A stretch of DNA of 64,000 bases from an uncultured Flavobacteriales bacterium. GTDB taxonomy: Bacteria; Bacteroidota; Bacteroidia; Flavobacteriales_E; Vicingaceae. The position numbers were made by a program, and so were the translations under genes. Under the pieces are notes generated by a model. It saw only the letters and a list, made by a program, of their open reading frames with translations, did no database searches and was not told the DNA's origin. The stretch covers positions 95,502 through 159,501 of the forward strand of contig CALCHN010000028.1 in assembly GCA_937901255.1 (NCBI GenBank), given 5' to 3'. Below, one piece after another: positions 26,781-36,241 of this stretch (positions are counted from its first letter, which is position 1; every line of letters starts with the position of its first letter).

Positions 26781-28063
26781 TGTATAAACTTTTTGTACAT
26801 ATTATTTTTCTTTTACAGTCTGTTGCTCTCTTTGGGCAATGGACGGTAATTGATACTTCTAAAACTCATAGTCCTGAAGTTTTTTTTACTGATGGTTATT
26901 TCATTGATGATACTACAGGGATTGTAGTTGGTGGAATTAGTGGTACAGGTGTAATTTTAAAAACAACTGATGCAGGTGAAAGTTGGTCTAAAACTACAGT
27001 AAGTTCTAGCTTGTTAGCGGTATATTTTCCTTCAAGGGATATAGGTTATGCTGTTGGTTATAATAAATCCATTTTTAAAACCATTGATGGTGGAAATACT
27101 TGGAGTTATCAAAATGCTCCTGTCAATTCACTTTTTTGGGCTTATTCTGTTTTTTTTATCAATAATGATACTGGTTTTGTTGGTATTAAAAATGGACCTG
27201 GATATGGATTTTTAAAAACTTATGACGGAGGACAAAACTGGATAAACGATACATCATATTATGTGCAACATGGTAAATTTGAATACAAAAAATCAAGTAA
27301 TACTCTTTATGTAATAGGTGGAGGAGGACTTTCTAAATCCTTAGACAAAGGAAGTTCTTGGGTTAATTACAATATTCCTCCCCATACCAATACTGCTGTT
27401 AGTATTGCTTTTATTAATAATTCTACTGGATTTGCAACTTTAACTAAAAATAGTGGTTCTCCCTGTTACAATTATGGTAGTTTAATTAAAACCAAGGATG
27501 GTGGGCAGACTTGGCAAGAAACTCCTCATATGTGCGGTGGCGTTTGGGGTATGGATTTTCCTTCTGAAAAAATAGGATATATGTTTGGAGCAAAATATGA
27601 TACAATAAATGGTAATCCTGTTTATGTAAATGTAATATATAAGACTTTTGATAGTGGTGAAGCTTGGCAGAGAATGGATTCTACTATTAACTTAACTAGT
27701 TCGGGTGGGCAAACAATGATTTGCACAGACACTAATACCTGCTATATTTTAGGTTATGGTATCATTTATAAAACCACCAATGGCGGTGGCACAATTACTA
27801 CTGGTATTAAAGATACCACTAAAGACGAAATAAGTGGATTTAACATTTACCCCAATCCTAACAATGGTAGTTTTACAATTGCCATAGACAATTTTGAAAA
27901 CACAACAATAGGAATTTATAACAATATAGGGCAATTAATCTTAAATCAAACCTTAACACAAAACCTCACTTCAATTAACCTGACCAAGTTTTCAAAAGGA
28001 ATCTATTTTGTAAGAATGAAAACTCCTAGCGAAACAATCGTTGAGAAAATTGTTTATCAGTAA
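26780..28063 (+). CDS. Secreted YCF48/BNR-type beta-propeller protein with T9SS sorting domain
   Basis: This 427-aa protein has a signal peptide (ending L-F-G-Q). Residues 25-340 are repeats of the photosystem-assembly-like/BNR kind, each with K-T-x-D-G-G-x-x-W (for example F-K-T-I-D-G-G-N-T-W, I-K-T-K-D-G-G-Q-T-W), which form a propeller. The C-terminus is a T9SS type A domain (I-Y-P-N-P-N-N-G-S-F). Its ATG overlaps the stop of the preceding SBBP-repeat gene, so the two are translationally coupled. In Bacteroidota such propellers are secreted; photosynthesis is not implied. Confidence 0.85.
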   Translation: MYKLFVHIIFLLQSVALFGQWTVIDTSKTHSPEVFFTDGYFIDDTTGIVVGGISGTGVILKTTDAGESWSKTTVSSSLLAVYFPSRDIGYAVGYNKSIFKTIDGGNTWSYQNAPVNSLFWAYSVFFINNDTGFVGIKNGPGYGFLKTYDGGQNWINDTSYYVQHGKFEYKKSSNTLYVIGGGGLSKSLDKGSSWVNYNIPPHTNTAVSIAFINNSTGFATLTKNSGSPCYNYGSLIKTKDGGQTWQETPHMCGGVWGMDFPSEKIGYMFGAKYDTINGNPVYVNVIYKTFDSGEAWQRMDSTINLTSSGGQTMICTDTNTCYILGYGIIYKTTNGGGTITTGIKDTTKDEISGFNIYPNPNNGSFTIAIDNFENTTIGIYNNIGQLILNQTLTQNLTSINLTKFSKGIYFVRMKTPSETIVEKIVYQ

Positions 28064-28077
28064 TACTTAAATCGTTA

Positions 28078-29043
28078 ATGAAAAAAATTATTTCCATATT
28101 ATCTCTGTTATTTGCTACAAGTTATTCTGTTGCACAAACAACATCTATTCCTGATGCTAATTTTGAACAAGAGTTGATAAACTTAGGCTTAGATGTTGTA
28201 CTTGATGGGCAGGTTTTTACAGCTAATATTGACACTCTAACTAACTTGGGTGTATCTAATAAGAATATAAATGATTTAACAGGTATTGAAGACTTTGTGG
28301 CATTGACTTCTTTAAATTGTTCTTTTAATTTTCTTACCAGTTTAAATGTAACCCAAAATTCTTTATTGGCTGTTTTAAGTTGCAACGATAATTCAATTAT
28401 TAATATTGATGTCAGTCAAAATACAAGTTTAACAGCTTTAGATTGTTCTTCTAATCAACTAACTTCACTTGATGTATCTCAAAATGGTATGTTGGCTTCT
28501 TTATATTGTTATAACAATCAATTATTAAGTATTGATGTTTCACAAAACCCGATGTTAAATACACTTAATTGTGTGGTTAATCAATTAAGCTCTCTTGATG
28601 TTAGAAATGGTAATAATTCTAATGTAGTTTTATTTGATGCAGGTTCAAACCCAAATTTAGATTGTATTTATGTAGATGATAAAAATGCAAGTTATTTAAC
28701 GCTACCTGTATGGAATAAAGACGCTTCAACTTATTGGGCTAATGATTCGTTAGATTGCCAAATAATAATTTCTGTTGATGAATATTCTTTAAAACAAAAA
28801 GTGTTATTATACCCCAATCCAACTAACAACAACATTACAATAAAATTAAATGAAGAATTTTATAATAAAGATATTTCAATAGAAATATACGATATAGTAG
28901 GTCAATTATCTTATTCTAACAGCATAAAAAATCATGCAAATAATAACTTAACCATAAATGTATCTCATTTTCCAAAGGGAATTTATTTAGTTAAACTTCA
29001 AATAGGAGAAAAGGTTTATTCCGATAAGTTTTTTAAACAGTAA
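28078..29043 (+). CDS. Secreted leucine-rich-repeat protein with T9SS sorting domain
   Basis: This 321-aa protein has a signal peptide (S-Y-S-V-A-Q). Residues 70-190 hold about six repeats of roughly 21 residues with the pattern L-x-x-L-D-C-S-x-N-Q-L-T-S-L-D-V-S, the bacterial LRR type common in secreted Bacteroidota proteins. A T9SS type A sorting domain follows (L-Y-P-N-P-T-N-N). It begins 14 bases after the BNR-type gene and completes the three-gene secreted cluster. Likely a binding protein; partner unknown. Confidence 0.88.
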   Translation: MKKIISILSLLFATSYSVAQTTSIPDANFEQELINLGLDVVLDGQVFTANIDTLTNLGVSNKNINDLTGIEDFVALTSLNCSFNFLTSLNVTQNSLLAVLSCNDNSIINIDVSQNTSLTALDCSSNQLTSLDVSQNGMLASLYCYNNQLLSIDVSQNPMLNTLNCVVNQLSSLDVRNGNNSNVVLFDAGSNPNLDCIYVDDKNASYLTLPVWNKDASTYWANDSLDCQIIISVDEYSLKQKVLLYPNPTNNNITIKLNEEFYNKDISIEIYDIVGQLSYSNSIKNHANNNLTINVSHFPKGIYLVKLQIGEKVYSDKFFKQ

Positions 29044-29073
29044 ATAATGACAAAGCTTTACAATTACTCATTA

Positions 29074-29946
29074 CTATTTATTGTTGCTCTTTTTGTTGTC
29101 TTTTCTGTTCAGTAATGGTTTATGTGTTTTGATTAGATATTCTTCTAGTTCGTAGCGTCCAAAATTGACAGAAAATAAAGTTGCTTTGCAATTTTTCAAA
29201 AAATCTGTAATTTTCTTATTTTCGGTATCACTAAAATACCTCTTCTTTTTATTAATTTCCTTGAGTTTAAAATCAAAAATTTCAGTTCCTATATGTCTTC
29301 TAAGAGCAGAAAAATAAGTTTTTCCACTGTGAGTTTTTATACGAGCTCCAACGTTTGAACTCTCTCCAATATAAATAAGTTTATCCGATTTGTCTTTTAT
29401 CAAATAAAGTCCGGCACTTGATAAAGTTGTCAATTCTAACCAAGGTTTAAAAGGTTTCTTTAATATTTTAGCCTCTCCTTGACTTAATAGGTTTGTAAAT
29501 TCAGATTGAACTTGTTCCCATAGTCCATTATGACATTTGGTTACAAATTTTTGTCTTTTGTCAAGTTGAAAATTGTTTAGTTTAGTAGGCAAGTTTACTA
29601 TTCCAAACTCTTCAATTTCTTTTCTGCCAATATTTGTAGGCATGGTCTGAATTTTAAATTTGTCAATATCAATGGCTTTAAGGAGTTGATTAGTTTTAAC
29701 CGATTTTTGGTAATTTTTATAAAAAGTTGATGTTGTAAGTTTCGACTGTTGTTTTACACGCTTAGAAAGCTCCTTTGCTTCTCCAATATAAAACGGTATT
29801 TTATCAAGTGTAATAAGGTAATTACCAAATCCTATATCAGATACATCAGTAAAATTAGTAGTTGTTCTTGATTTTAGATAAAAAAGCCCATCTGATAAGA
29901 TTTCGTCTGATTGTTTTTGAATATTATCCCAAGTCAACTTACTCAT
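29074..29946 (-). CDS. Protein with two GIY-YIG-like modules
   Basis: This 290-aa protein carries the GIY-YIG signature twice. The first is G-N-Y-L-I-T, then P-F-Y-I-G-E-A-K with K-R-V (about residues 41-67). The second is G-L-Y-L-I-K, then L-I-Y-I-G-E-S-S with A-R-I (about residues 180-208). A glutamate for catalysis may lie in the C-terminal stretch (Y-E-L-E-E-Y-L). GIY-YIG domains cut or nick DNA. It is the last gene of the long minus-strand defence array, 2 bases after the 186-aa gene. A duplicated domain within one chain could make an internal pseudo-dimer. Confidence 0.75.
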   Translation of the reverse strand: MSKLTWDNIQKQSDEILSDGLFYLKSRTTTNFTDVSDIGFGNYLITLDKIPFYIGEAKELSKRVKQQSKLTTSTFYKNYQKSVKTNQLLKAIDIDKFKIQTMPTNIGRKEIEEFGIVNLPTKLNNFQLDKRQKFVTKCHNGLWEQVQSEFTNLLSQGEAKILKKPFKPWLELTTLSSAGLYLIKDKSDKLIYIGESSNVGARIKTHSGKTYFSALRRHIGTEIFDFKLKEINKKKRYFSDTENKKITDFLKNCKATLFSVNFGRYELEEYLIKTHKPLLNRKDNKKSNNK

Positions 29947-29948
29947 AA

Positions 29949-30509
29949 TTATTCATTTGTAGTATCATCATTTTCCTGTATGAAACCCTCAGGAATAAAC
30001 TCAACCAATTCATCGTTTTCATCCCAATAGTAACGGTCTTTTGGTTCAAAATCGGCATTATCATAAAACGCTTTAAGTTTGTTCAACTCGTTAGTGTATT
30101 GTTCTTTTTCAAAAACCAACTCAGGAATTTTATAATCTGCTTTATTCAGGTCAGTAAAATTTTTCCAAATTACCTTGTCTTTTTTTTCTACTATGGTACA
30201 CATTATGGAATAACAACCATGACTTCCACAGGAGCAACAGATTAAATCTCCTTTTTTTGTGTAACCTGTATTTTCTTCAATGCCAAGGCTGCCAACCATC
30301 CATTCTAGCCAAAATTTATCATAAGCTGCTATTGTTTCTTCTTGCTCAAAATATTTATTAGTGTATTCTATTACCAATTGCTTTAAATCAACACCATCTA
30401 TGTAAATATCTATCCAATAAATATGATTAAGATAATTTGGATTTAATTCGTCTATCTCCCATTTTGAATGGAAATCAAATGTTATGATATTGTAGTTGGG
30501 TTGGTTCAT
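29949..30509 (-). CDS. Unknown protein with cysteine cluster (186 aa)
   Basis: I do not recognise this family. It is acidic, rich in W, Y and D, and has a cysteine-rich centre (I-C-C-S-C-G-S-H-G-C-Y-S-I-M-C) that could bind metal. Its start overlaps the stop of the 204-aa gene by four bases (ATGA), so the two are translationally coupled, and the double GIY-YIG gene follows after 2 bases. The acidic composition and coupling would suit an immunity or inhibitor protein, but this is a guess. Confidence 0.6.
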   Translation of the reverse strand: MNQPNYNIITFDFHSKWEIDELNPNYLNHIYWIDIYIDGVDLKQLVIEYTNKYFEQEETIAAYDKFWLEWMVGSLGIEENTGYTKKGDLICCSCGSHGCYSIMCTIVEKKDKVIWKNFTDLNKADYKIPELVFEKEQYTNELNKLKAFYDNADFEPKDRYYWDENDELVEFIPEGFIQENDDTTNE

Positions 30510-31120
30510 TGTGTTAAATCACTAAAATCATCGTACAAGTATTCTTTTACATTAGTAAAGTTATATTCATTTTCATCTAACTCATTAAAATCTTTTCTAA
30601 AAGGAATGTTATCATTCTTCATTTCATTTTTTATGTCATTAAAAGAAACGCCTTCCCAAACATTTAATTCTAAGTAAGTGCTTAATTTATCGCAACCGTT
30701 GTCGGCTAAATAAATTACTTCAGTACCACCAAAAATGGAAATGATATTAAATATCTCCTTTCTAAAATCACTTTTAAAGTAATCTGTTTCATGTTTATGC
30801 CAATCGTAAAGATAAAAATACCTATAAAAAGTCATGATTTCTAGACATCCCTCATAAATGGAAAGACTATACATAGTAGGAGATTGAAAGCGAATAAGTT
30901 CTTTATTGTCTAATTCTTTTAGTGTTGCTTCTTCATAAATATCTTCATCAAATTCATACGTCCAATCTCCGGTTAATTTTTCAAACGTTTTATCAGGTTG
31001 AAAAATTGAAATTGTTTCTAAGTTCAGCTCTTTAAGTATATCGAGATAAAAATCTTTTTTCCTAACAACTTCTTCCTTGCTTGTAGTTATGTTGCTGATG
31101 ATGTATAAATCTGTTGCCAT
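30506..31120 (-). CDS. Unknown acidic protein (204 aa), paralogue of a gene fossil at 17904
   Basis: I do not recognise a family. The protein is acidic, with many aromatic residues and a C-terminus reading D-E-N-E-Y-N-F-T-N-V-K-E-Y-L-Y-D-D-F. An 85-bp stretch of its 3' end is repeated at 17914-17998 beside the STAND nuclease, where the rest of the gene is gone. It overlaps the following 186-aa gene (ATGA) and starts 27 bases after the HEPN-like gene. Because its end marks the border of cargo in both arrays, it may belong to a conserved frame of the defence locus. Confidence 0.65.
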   Translation of the reverse strand: MATDLYIISNITTSKEEVVRKKDFYLDILKELNLETISIFQPDKTFEKLTGDWTYEFDEDIYEEATLKELDNKELIRFQSPTMYSLSIYEGCLEIMTFYRYFYLYDWHKHETDYFKSDFRKEIFNIISIFGGTEVIYLADNGCDKLSTYLELNVWEGVSFNDIKNEMKNDNIPFRKDFNELDENEYNFTNVKEYLYDDFSDLTQ

Positions 31121-31147
31121 TAAATTATTGTAATATTTATTATCAAG

Positions 31148-32302
31148 TTAATCAATATAGATAAACAAATCATCGTTCATAATTCCATATAATTTAGGTT
31201 CATCAATGTGAACGTTGATTGAATAAGTACAATAAATACATTCAGCTTTATACAATTTTTTTCTATTATCTGCAAAAATATACCAAGGTTCATGAGTTAA
31301 AAGTGTTTTACACCCACAGCAAGGGCATTTATATATATTAAAATACTTCAAATTTTCATGAAATAATTTAGCTTTAAACTCTGCTATACCTCTTATGTTT
31401 TTATTATACTTTTCTTCAAAATTTTCTTTAATTCTCTCATTACCCCATTCTCCCATAAATAAATTATTTTTAAATGATGCTCTACCTAACTCTTTTAAAT
31501 GACATATTCGATTTAAATCTTTAATAAAAATATCTTTCTTACTTGTATCTTTATAGTCATGGTCAAGTTTTAAACTATTAAGTTCATTTAAAACATTTAA
31601 ATTACAAAATGTATTTTTATCCAAAAATGGTATTCTTTCTTCTAATTTTAAAATATCATTAATGAGTGGTATTATATGATTAATCCATAGTAAATCAAGT
31701 GCAAAATCTTTTAATATACCTTTACCTCTGTGAAGCATATTGTTTCTTTGCTCTAGAATTGTGAAAATAGTATTTATATGGTGTTTAAAAAAATGGAATT
31801 GTTTATCTACTCTTAAAACTTCTGGAAGATTTTTATTGTTATCAATTAAAAATTCAAATCTTTTTAATACATCACTAAAAGGAATAGTTTTTTTATTTGA
31901 AAAATCGGATTCATCAAATTTCCAAGTGATGGCATTTAACAAATCTATTTCTTTGTTTAGTTTTCCTTTTACTAGTATTGGATGTATAGATTCTAGCAAA
32001 TCAACAATATATAATTCAAGAAACATTTGCATATGAATAATTGAATTATAACAATTCATAATATATTCATGCCCATTAGCTGAATTAGATATAACATGCA
32101 CTTCATTTATAACAGAGAAATGGGATGATTTAGAATTATCGCCCCAACCACTTTTAAATGTTTCGTAGTAATTATTAAGAGCTTCTTTTAGTACAGCATA
32201 TTTTGCACTTGGTTTTATATCATAATCTTCATCTGTACCAAGTTTTAATTCATGTTCTTTTATAAAATCATCAATATTGTATTGCTGTTTCTTTAATTTC
32301 AC
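31148..32302 (-). CDS. HEPN-like protein with C-terminal zinc ribbon
   Basis: This 384-aa protein is mostly helical. Residues 80-220 look like a HEPN domain: Q-R-N-N-M-L-H-R-G gives the R-x4-H motif (R186, H191) used by HEPN ribonucleases. The C-terminus carries C-P-C-C-G-C-K and, about 30 residues later, C-I-Y-C, a zinc ribbon likely to bind nucleic acid. The position in the defence array suggests an RNA-cutting abortive-infection protein. The HEPN call rests on one motif and helix pattern, so it is tentative. Confidence 0.6.
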   Translation of the reverse strand: MKLKKQQYNIDDFIKEHELKLGTDEDYDIKPSAKYAVLKEALNNYYETFKSGWGDNSKSSHFSVINEVHVISNSANGHEYIMNCYNSIIHMQMFLELYIVDLLESIHPILVKGKLNKEIDLLNAITWKFDESDFSNKKTIPFSDVLKRFEFLIDNNKNLPEVLRVDKQFHFFKHHINTIFTILEQRNNMLHRGKGILKDFALDLLWINHIIPLINDILKLEERIPFLDKNTFCNLNVLNELNSLKLDHDYKDTSKKDIFIKDLNRICHLKELGRASFKNNLFMGEWGNERIKENFEEKYNKNIRGIAEFKAKLFHENLKYFNIYKCPCCGCKTLLTHEPWYIFADNRKKLYKAECIYCTYSINVHIDEPKLYGIMNDDLFIYID

Positions 32303-32378
32303 AATTCCTTTTAATTAATTCAAGCTTAGTAAAGTCTTGAGCGTATTTGTAGTGTTTATTTATTTTAATTAACTTACT

Positions 32379-35141
32379 TTATTTACTGTGTAACTCATTA
32401 TAAACATCAATCAATGAAAACACCCTTTTACTAACTAAGTTTTCTAAAAACTCATCAGTTAGTTTTGGATTTTTAGGATATACTTTTTTAGCCATATCTT
32501 CAAAAATATTATGCATATGATGTTCTTGAAGATTACTACTTGTACCAATCATTAACAGCTTCATTCTGTTTTCAATATCTTCTGACTCAGAATTTGCTAA
32601 ATATCTAACTGGTTCATATAAATCATCTTTAACTACAATTTTTTCTAAAGTAGTCTCTATGACTTCAAATTCTTCATCACCTATTATATCAACTTTATTG
32701 ATTAGTTTTAATGATTCTTTAAGTATTACCTGTTCAATTTTCTCATCTAAATCACATTCCAATATAGCCTTCCATAAAGGAACTACTTTGTCTTTTACAT
32801 TTCCTCGATACCTGAAAAGAGAAGTTATAATATGAGTAATTTGTTTTTCATCACCATTTTTTAAAAGCTTGTTTATTAAACTTTCATTATCAATTAATTG
32901 CTGACCTTCCCAGCCAGCAATATATGCAACTACAATCTGCTGTATAAAATCACTTACACCATCTTCTTCTCCCTTCATTACTTCAATACCAAAATCATAA
33001 TGACCTTTTTCTAAAAGAATATCAAATATGTCTTTATATACAGAATTAGTCATTCTGGTATAGGTCGTCATTGCTAATTTCCACAAATCAATTTTTGCTT
33101 GTGGAAAAATAAAATTAATATTTTCCTCCAACCATGACTTATCAAGATAACCAAACTGAGGTAAAAATTTTGTTATATTATTGATATAGGCATCTGTACA
33201 TTTTTCACTCTTAATAATAGTAGTATAATGTTCTTTTATTTCACTATACCATTTATCCTTATCTTCTTTCTTGTTTAGACGTGCATTTCTCAATAACAAA
33301 GCAACTGTTGCGTCTAAAATTTTACCTTCAGTACTATTTAATATATCAAATTGTGGGTCATTATTTATCCGCTCACTATTGTACTGTAATCTTAAAAGTT
33401 GTAGAATTATTTCTTTAGCGGTTTCTAAATCTTCACCAAAAATTCCTCTTTCATTATTATCATCTTTCAATGCTTCTTGTAATAACCAAGAGATATATCC
33501 TACCAAAGATTTTTTACTATCAATGTCTAGTTTAATAATCTTATTTGATAACCTGAAAAAAGCTTTCCAATTAATTTCCTTCCCATTTTTAAAGCCTTTT
33601 TGCAAACCATAAATTATTGATTCAAAATAACCAATATTCAACTTAAAAAGCTTTTTAGTATCATTAATAAAATCGGTTCTATTTGAAAAAGTATCCTCTA
33701 ATAAACTAGCTTGTCCTAATTTTTCTGACTTAGTCCATTCACTTTCTTTTGAGAAGTACTCTAATAAATCATCAATAGATTTTGTGTGTTTTTGATAAGT
33801 CTCAAAAGTATCAGGGTAATCATTTCCAAATGAAGTACTTGAATAAGAATTAAACCCTGGGTGTTCTCTTTCATAAGGATGTATGTCATCTAATTCTTGT
33901 TTTTTACACTTAACTTTTTCTTTTAATGATTCATCAATATTTATAAGTGCCGCTAAAAACTCTTTGCCAATTAATGCTCTACTTTTTTCTAAATCTTCTT
34001 CAGTTTGTTCTTCACTCCATTTTTTAACTATAATATTATCAATCCAGCTAAATAGTATGTTTAACTCATCATTTGTAATCGAAGCAACATTTTTTTCTAG
34101 CAGATAGAATATTTCATGTTTTAATTCATTTTCAGATAATGGGTTATCTAAACTCCAAAATACACTTTTCAAATCAAGGTAATAGAAATTAACGGCATGT
34201 ATTCCTAATCTTCTAACCACTTTGATTTCTGACGATAGTAATTTGTCTTTAACAAAATCAGCTCCTGGGTTTTCTAACTCAAGAAAATCTCTTAAAAACT
34301 TCATTGAGATATATGTAAATCCATTTTTATCCCATATCTGATTGGTATCTTCTATTGATGGTAAACCCAAAGAAGAATAACCATAAGGGTCATTACTTGA
34401 TAATTTACTTAGAATTGAAATAATTATTTCGGCTAATCTATCTGTACCAATTAATTCTTTAAATGACCTTATATTATCTTTGTTTATTATTCTACTTAAA
34501 ATATATGAATCAAATCGAATATCACTACCTGATCTAAAAGCACCATGCTCATGCGGTGTCGGTTTTTCGCAATGTGCAAATAATAGATCATTAATTATTT
34601 TAATCAGTAATTCTTTATTTTTAGCTTCTATCACTCTTGGTAATAACTCCCTTTCGATTGTATTCGAAACCATTGAAGGACGGTTAACCAGTGTTTTTTC
34701 TGAAATAAACTTAATATGGGAATCTGATATTGAATTTAATGGGAAATACATTATTGTATCAGCAATAAACCAAAGCGATTGTTGTTCATCAGCATCATTT
34801 TGATTTACAATATCAATAAATTCATCAACAATTTTGATTAAACTTGAAAAATCAGAATTTTGTTTATTCATTGAAATTGATAATTCTCTTATAAAAAGAA
34901 TTGACCAATACTCTGATTGTGTCCATTGCTTTTCCTCTATAATCCTTTTAAAATTTCTTATGAAATATTCCGAATCATATTGTATTACATTTTGAAAAAT
35001 AGCATATTGGTTCTGGGCTGATGCTTTTTTCCAAAAAAATTCCTCGCAAACAGGGATAATAAAAACCTCACCTAATTCAACTATAGTTGATTCTGGTTTG
35101 TTTAGATAATTTTGTATTTTATTTAACTTGTTAATAATCAT
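32379..35141 (-). CDS. Large helical protein coupled to SIR2 (920 aa), unknown family
   Basis: The sequence is almost entirely helical, with repeated pairs of amphipathic helices (for example L-W-K-A-I-L-E-C-D-L-D-E-K-I-E-Q and E-N-R-M-K-L-L-M-I-G-T), suggesting a HEAT/ARM-like solenoid. I see no P-loop or nuclease motif. Its ATG shares one base with the stop of the SIR2 gene (TAATG), which implies stoichiometric coupling. A scaffold or phage-sensing partner for the SIR2 enzyme is the simplest reading; it is inferred from gene order and fold type only. Confidence 0.7.
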   Translation of the reverse strand: MIINKLNKIQNYLNKPESTIVELGEVFIIPVCEEFFWKKASAQNQYAIFQNVIQYDSEYFIRNFKRIIEEKQWTQSEYWSILFIRELSISMNKQNSDFSSLIKIVDEFIDIVNQNDADEQQSLWFIADTIMYFPLNSISDSHIKFISEKTLVNRPSMVSNTIERELLPRVIEAKNKELLIKIINDLLFAHCEKPTPHEHGAFRSGSDIRFDSYILSRIINKDNIRSFKELIGTDRLAEIIISILSKLSSNDPYGYSSLGLPSIEDTNQIWDKNGFTYISMKFLRDFLELENPGADFVKDKLLSSEIKVVRRLGIHAVNFYYLDLKSVFWSLDNPLSENELKHEIFYLLEKNVASITNDELNILFSWIDNIIVKKWSEEQTEEDLEKSRALIGKEFLAALINIDESLKEKVKCKKQELDDIHPYEREHPGFNSYSSTSFGNDYPDTFETYQKHTKSIDDLLEYFSKESEWTKSEKLGQASLLEDTFSNRTDFINDTKKLFKLNIGYFESIIYGLQKGFKNGKEINWKAFFRLSNKIIKLDIDSKKSLVGYISWLLQEALKDDNNERGIFGEDLETAKEIILQLLRLQYNSERINNDPQFDILNSTEGKILDATVALLLRNARLNKKEDKDKWYSEIKEHYTTIIKSEKCTDAYINNITKFLPQFGYLDKSWLEENINFIFPQAKIDLWKLAMTTYTRMTNSVYKDIFDILLEKGHYDFGIEVMKGEEDGVSDFIQQIVVAYIAGWEGQQLIDNESLINKLLKNGDEKQITHIITSLFRYRGNVKDKVVPLWKAILECDLDEKIEQVILKESLKLINKVDIIGDEEFEVIETTLEKIVVKDDLYEPVRYLANSESEDIENRMKLLMIGTSSNLQEHHMHNIFEDMAKKVYPKNPKLTDEFLENLVSKRVFSLIDVYNELHSK

Positions 35142-36241
35142 TAATCAATGGTTTGTGCTTGGTTTATATCTGATACACTTCCAATATCTTTACTTATATC
35201 ATCAATATATTCTGTAATGGTAGTTGTTTCATTGAATGGTAATACATTAAAGCCATATCTTTCAAAGAATTTTAAATTTTTTCTAATCGTAAACAAACTA
35301 TCAACAAAGTTTTTTAAATCCTTGTAATTTTCATCTTTTAATAGATTATTTGAATAAGACCGTGTAACACTTTCCTTTAATTTATATATATTTTTCCCAT
35401 TAATTCGCTTTACCTCAAACAATTGACTAAACTCAGTTTCATATGTTTTAATATCAATTTTATTGTTCTTAAATTTTTCTTCAGTTACTTCATCCGAAGA
35501 ATAAATCACATAAATATTATTTAATTTTAATCCATCAATTGTACGACCATAGGTTGCCTCTAATGTTCTTTTTTCATAATTCACTTCATCAATTAATCTA
35601 GTTAATAAGGATTTAAAATCCTCATCATTAAAACTAAACCCAATAAACAATAATGATTTACTTGTAATGATGTCTCTTAAAAAATTTTCTATAATCTTAA
35701 TTTTTGAATTGCGATAAGCATTTAGATATTCTTCTTCTCTAAAAATTACATAATCACTTGATACTTTACCATGCAAATAAGTTATAACCTTACCTGTAAA
35801 ATTTGAAGCTTTTATAACAGGGTAAATTAACTCTTTTCTATCATTAGTATTATTAAATTCAATAATTCGATCAAAAACCGTATCGAAATTAGTTGTAATA
35901 ATTTGTTTAAATCTTTTTTCTAAATAAGCACCAAGTGCAGTAAAAAAATCTGCTTTAGGCTTAACTGCTTCAGCTAGATAACTATTATATATTTTTTTAT
36001 TATCATCGGAGTTATTAAATATTAATTCAGTTATTTCAGGACATTCTTTATTTGCATTAAATTCCTCATCTAAATTAATAGGATGTGATACTGCATTATT
36101 ATATCCCACTATCAAATCTTTCCATAATGGAACTTTTAGCAATGCTGAAGTACCAGCACCTAAAAAAGGTACTAATAATTCTCCATTATTTGAAAAATAA
36201 TGCCCCCTTAACTCTTCTAATATTTTTTCTTTATTATCTAT
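35141..36241 (-). CDS. SIR2-like NAD-hydrolase domain protein with non-canonical start
   Basis: The frame encodes an N-terminal F-L-G-A-G-T-S-A-L-L, P-L-W-K-D-L-I, then T-T-N-F-D-T-V-F, Y-L-H-G-K and L-F-I-G-F-S-F-N-D-E-D-F. Together these are the SIR2-fold motifs of the defence-type family that degrades NAD. The G-A-G-T-S motif lies upstream of the first possible TTG start (36142), so the true start must be earlier. The only in-frame candidates after the upstream TGA are ATT (36244) and ATA (36241), in the context I-D-N-K-E-K where homologues would have Met. About 366 residues. Its stop overlaps the start of the 920-aa helical gene. A weak start could limit a toxic NADase. Confidence 0.82.
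   Translation of the reverse strand: MDNKEKILEELRGHYFSNNGELLVPFLGAGTSALLKVPLWKDLIVGYNNAVSHPINLDEEFNANKECPEITELIFNNSDDNKKIYNSYLAEAVKPKADFFTALGAYLEKRFKQIITTNFDTVFDRIIEFNNTNDRKELIYPVIKASNFTGKVITYLHGKVSSDYVIFREEEYLNAYRNSKIKIIENFLRDIITSKSLLFIGFSFNDEDFKSLLTRLIDEVNYEKRTLEATYGRTIDGLKLNNIYVIYSSDEVTEEKFKNNKIDIKTYETEFSQLFEVKRINGKNIYKLKESVTRSYSNNLLKDENYKDLKNFVDSLFTIRKNLKFFERYGFNVLPFNETTTITEYIDDISKDIGSVSDINQAQTID

Noticed and set aside
26780..28063. Photosystem assembly factor in a photosynthetic organism
   Set aside because: The YCF48/BNR repeats are a general propeller fold, and a signal peptide plus T9SS domain show an exported protein.
35141..36142. SIR2 gene starting at TTG 36142
   Set aside because: This start falls just after the G-A-G-T-S motif, which is required for NAD binding and is encoded in the same frame upstream.
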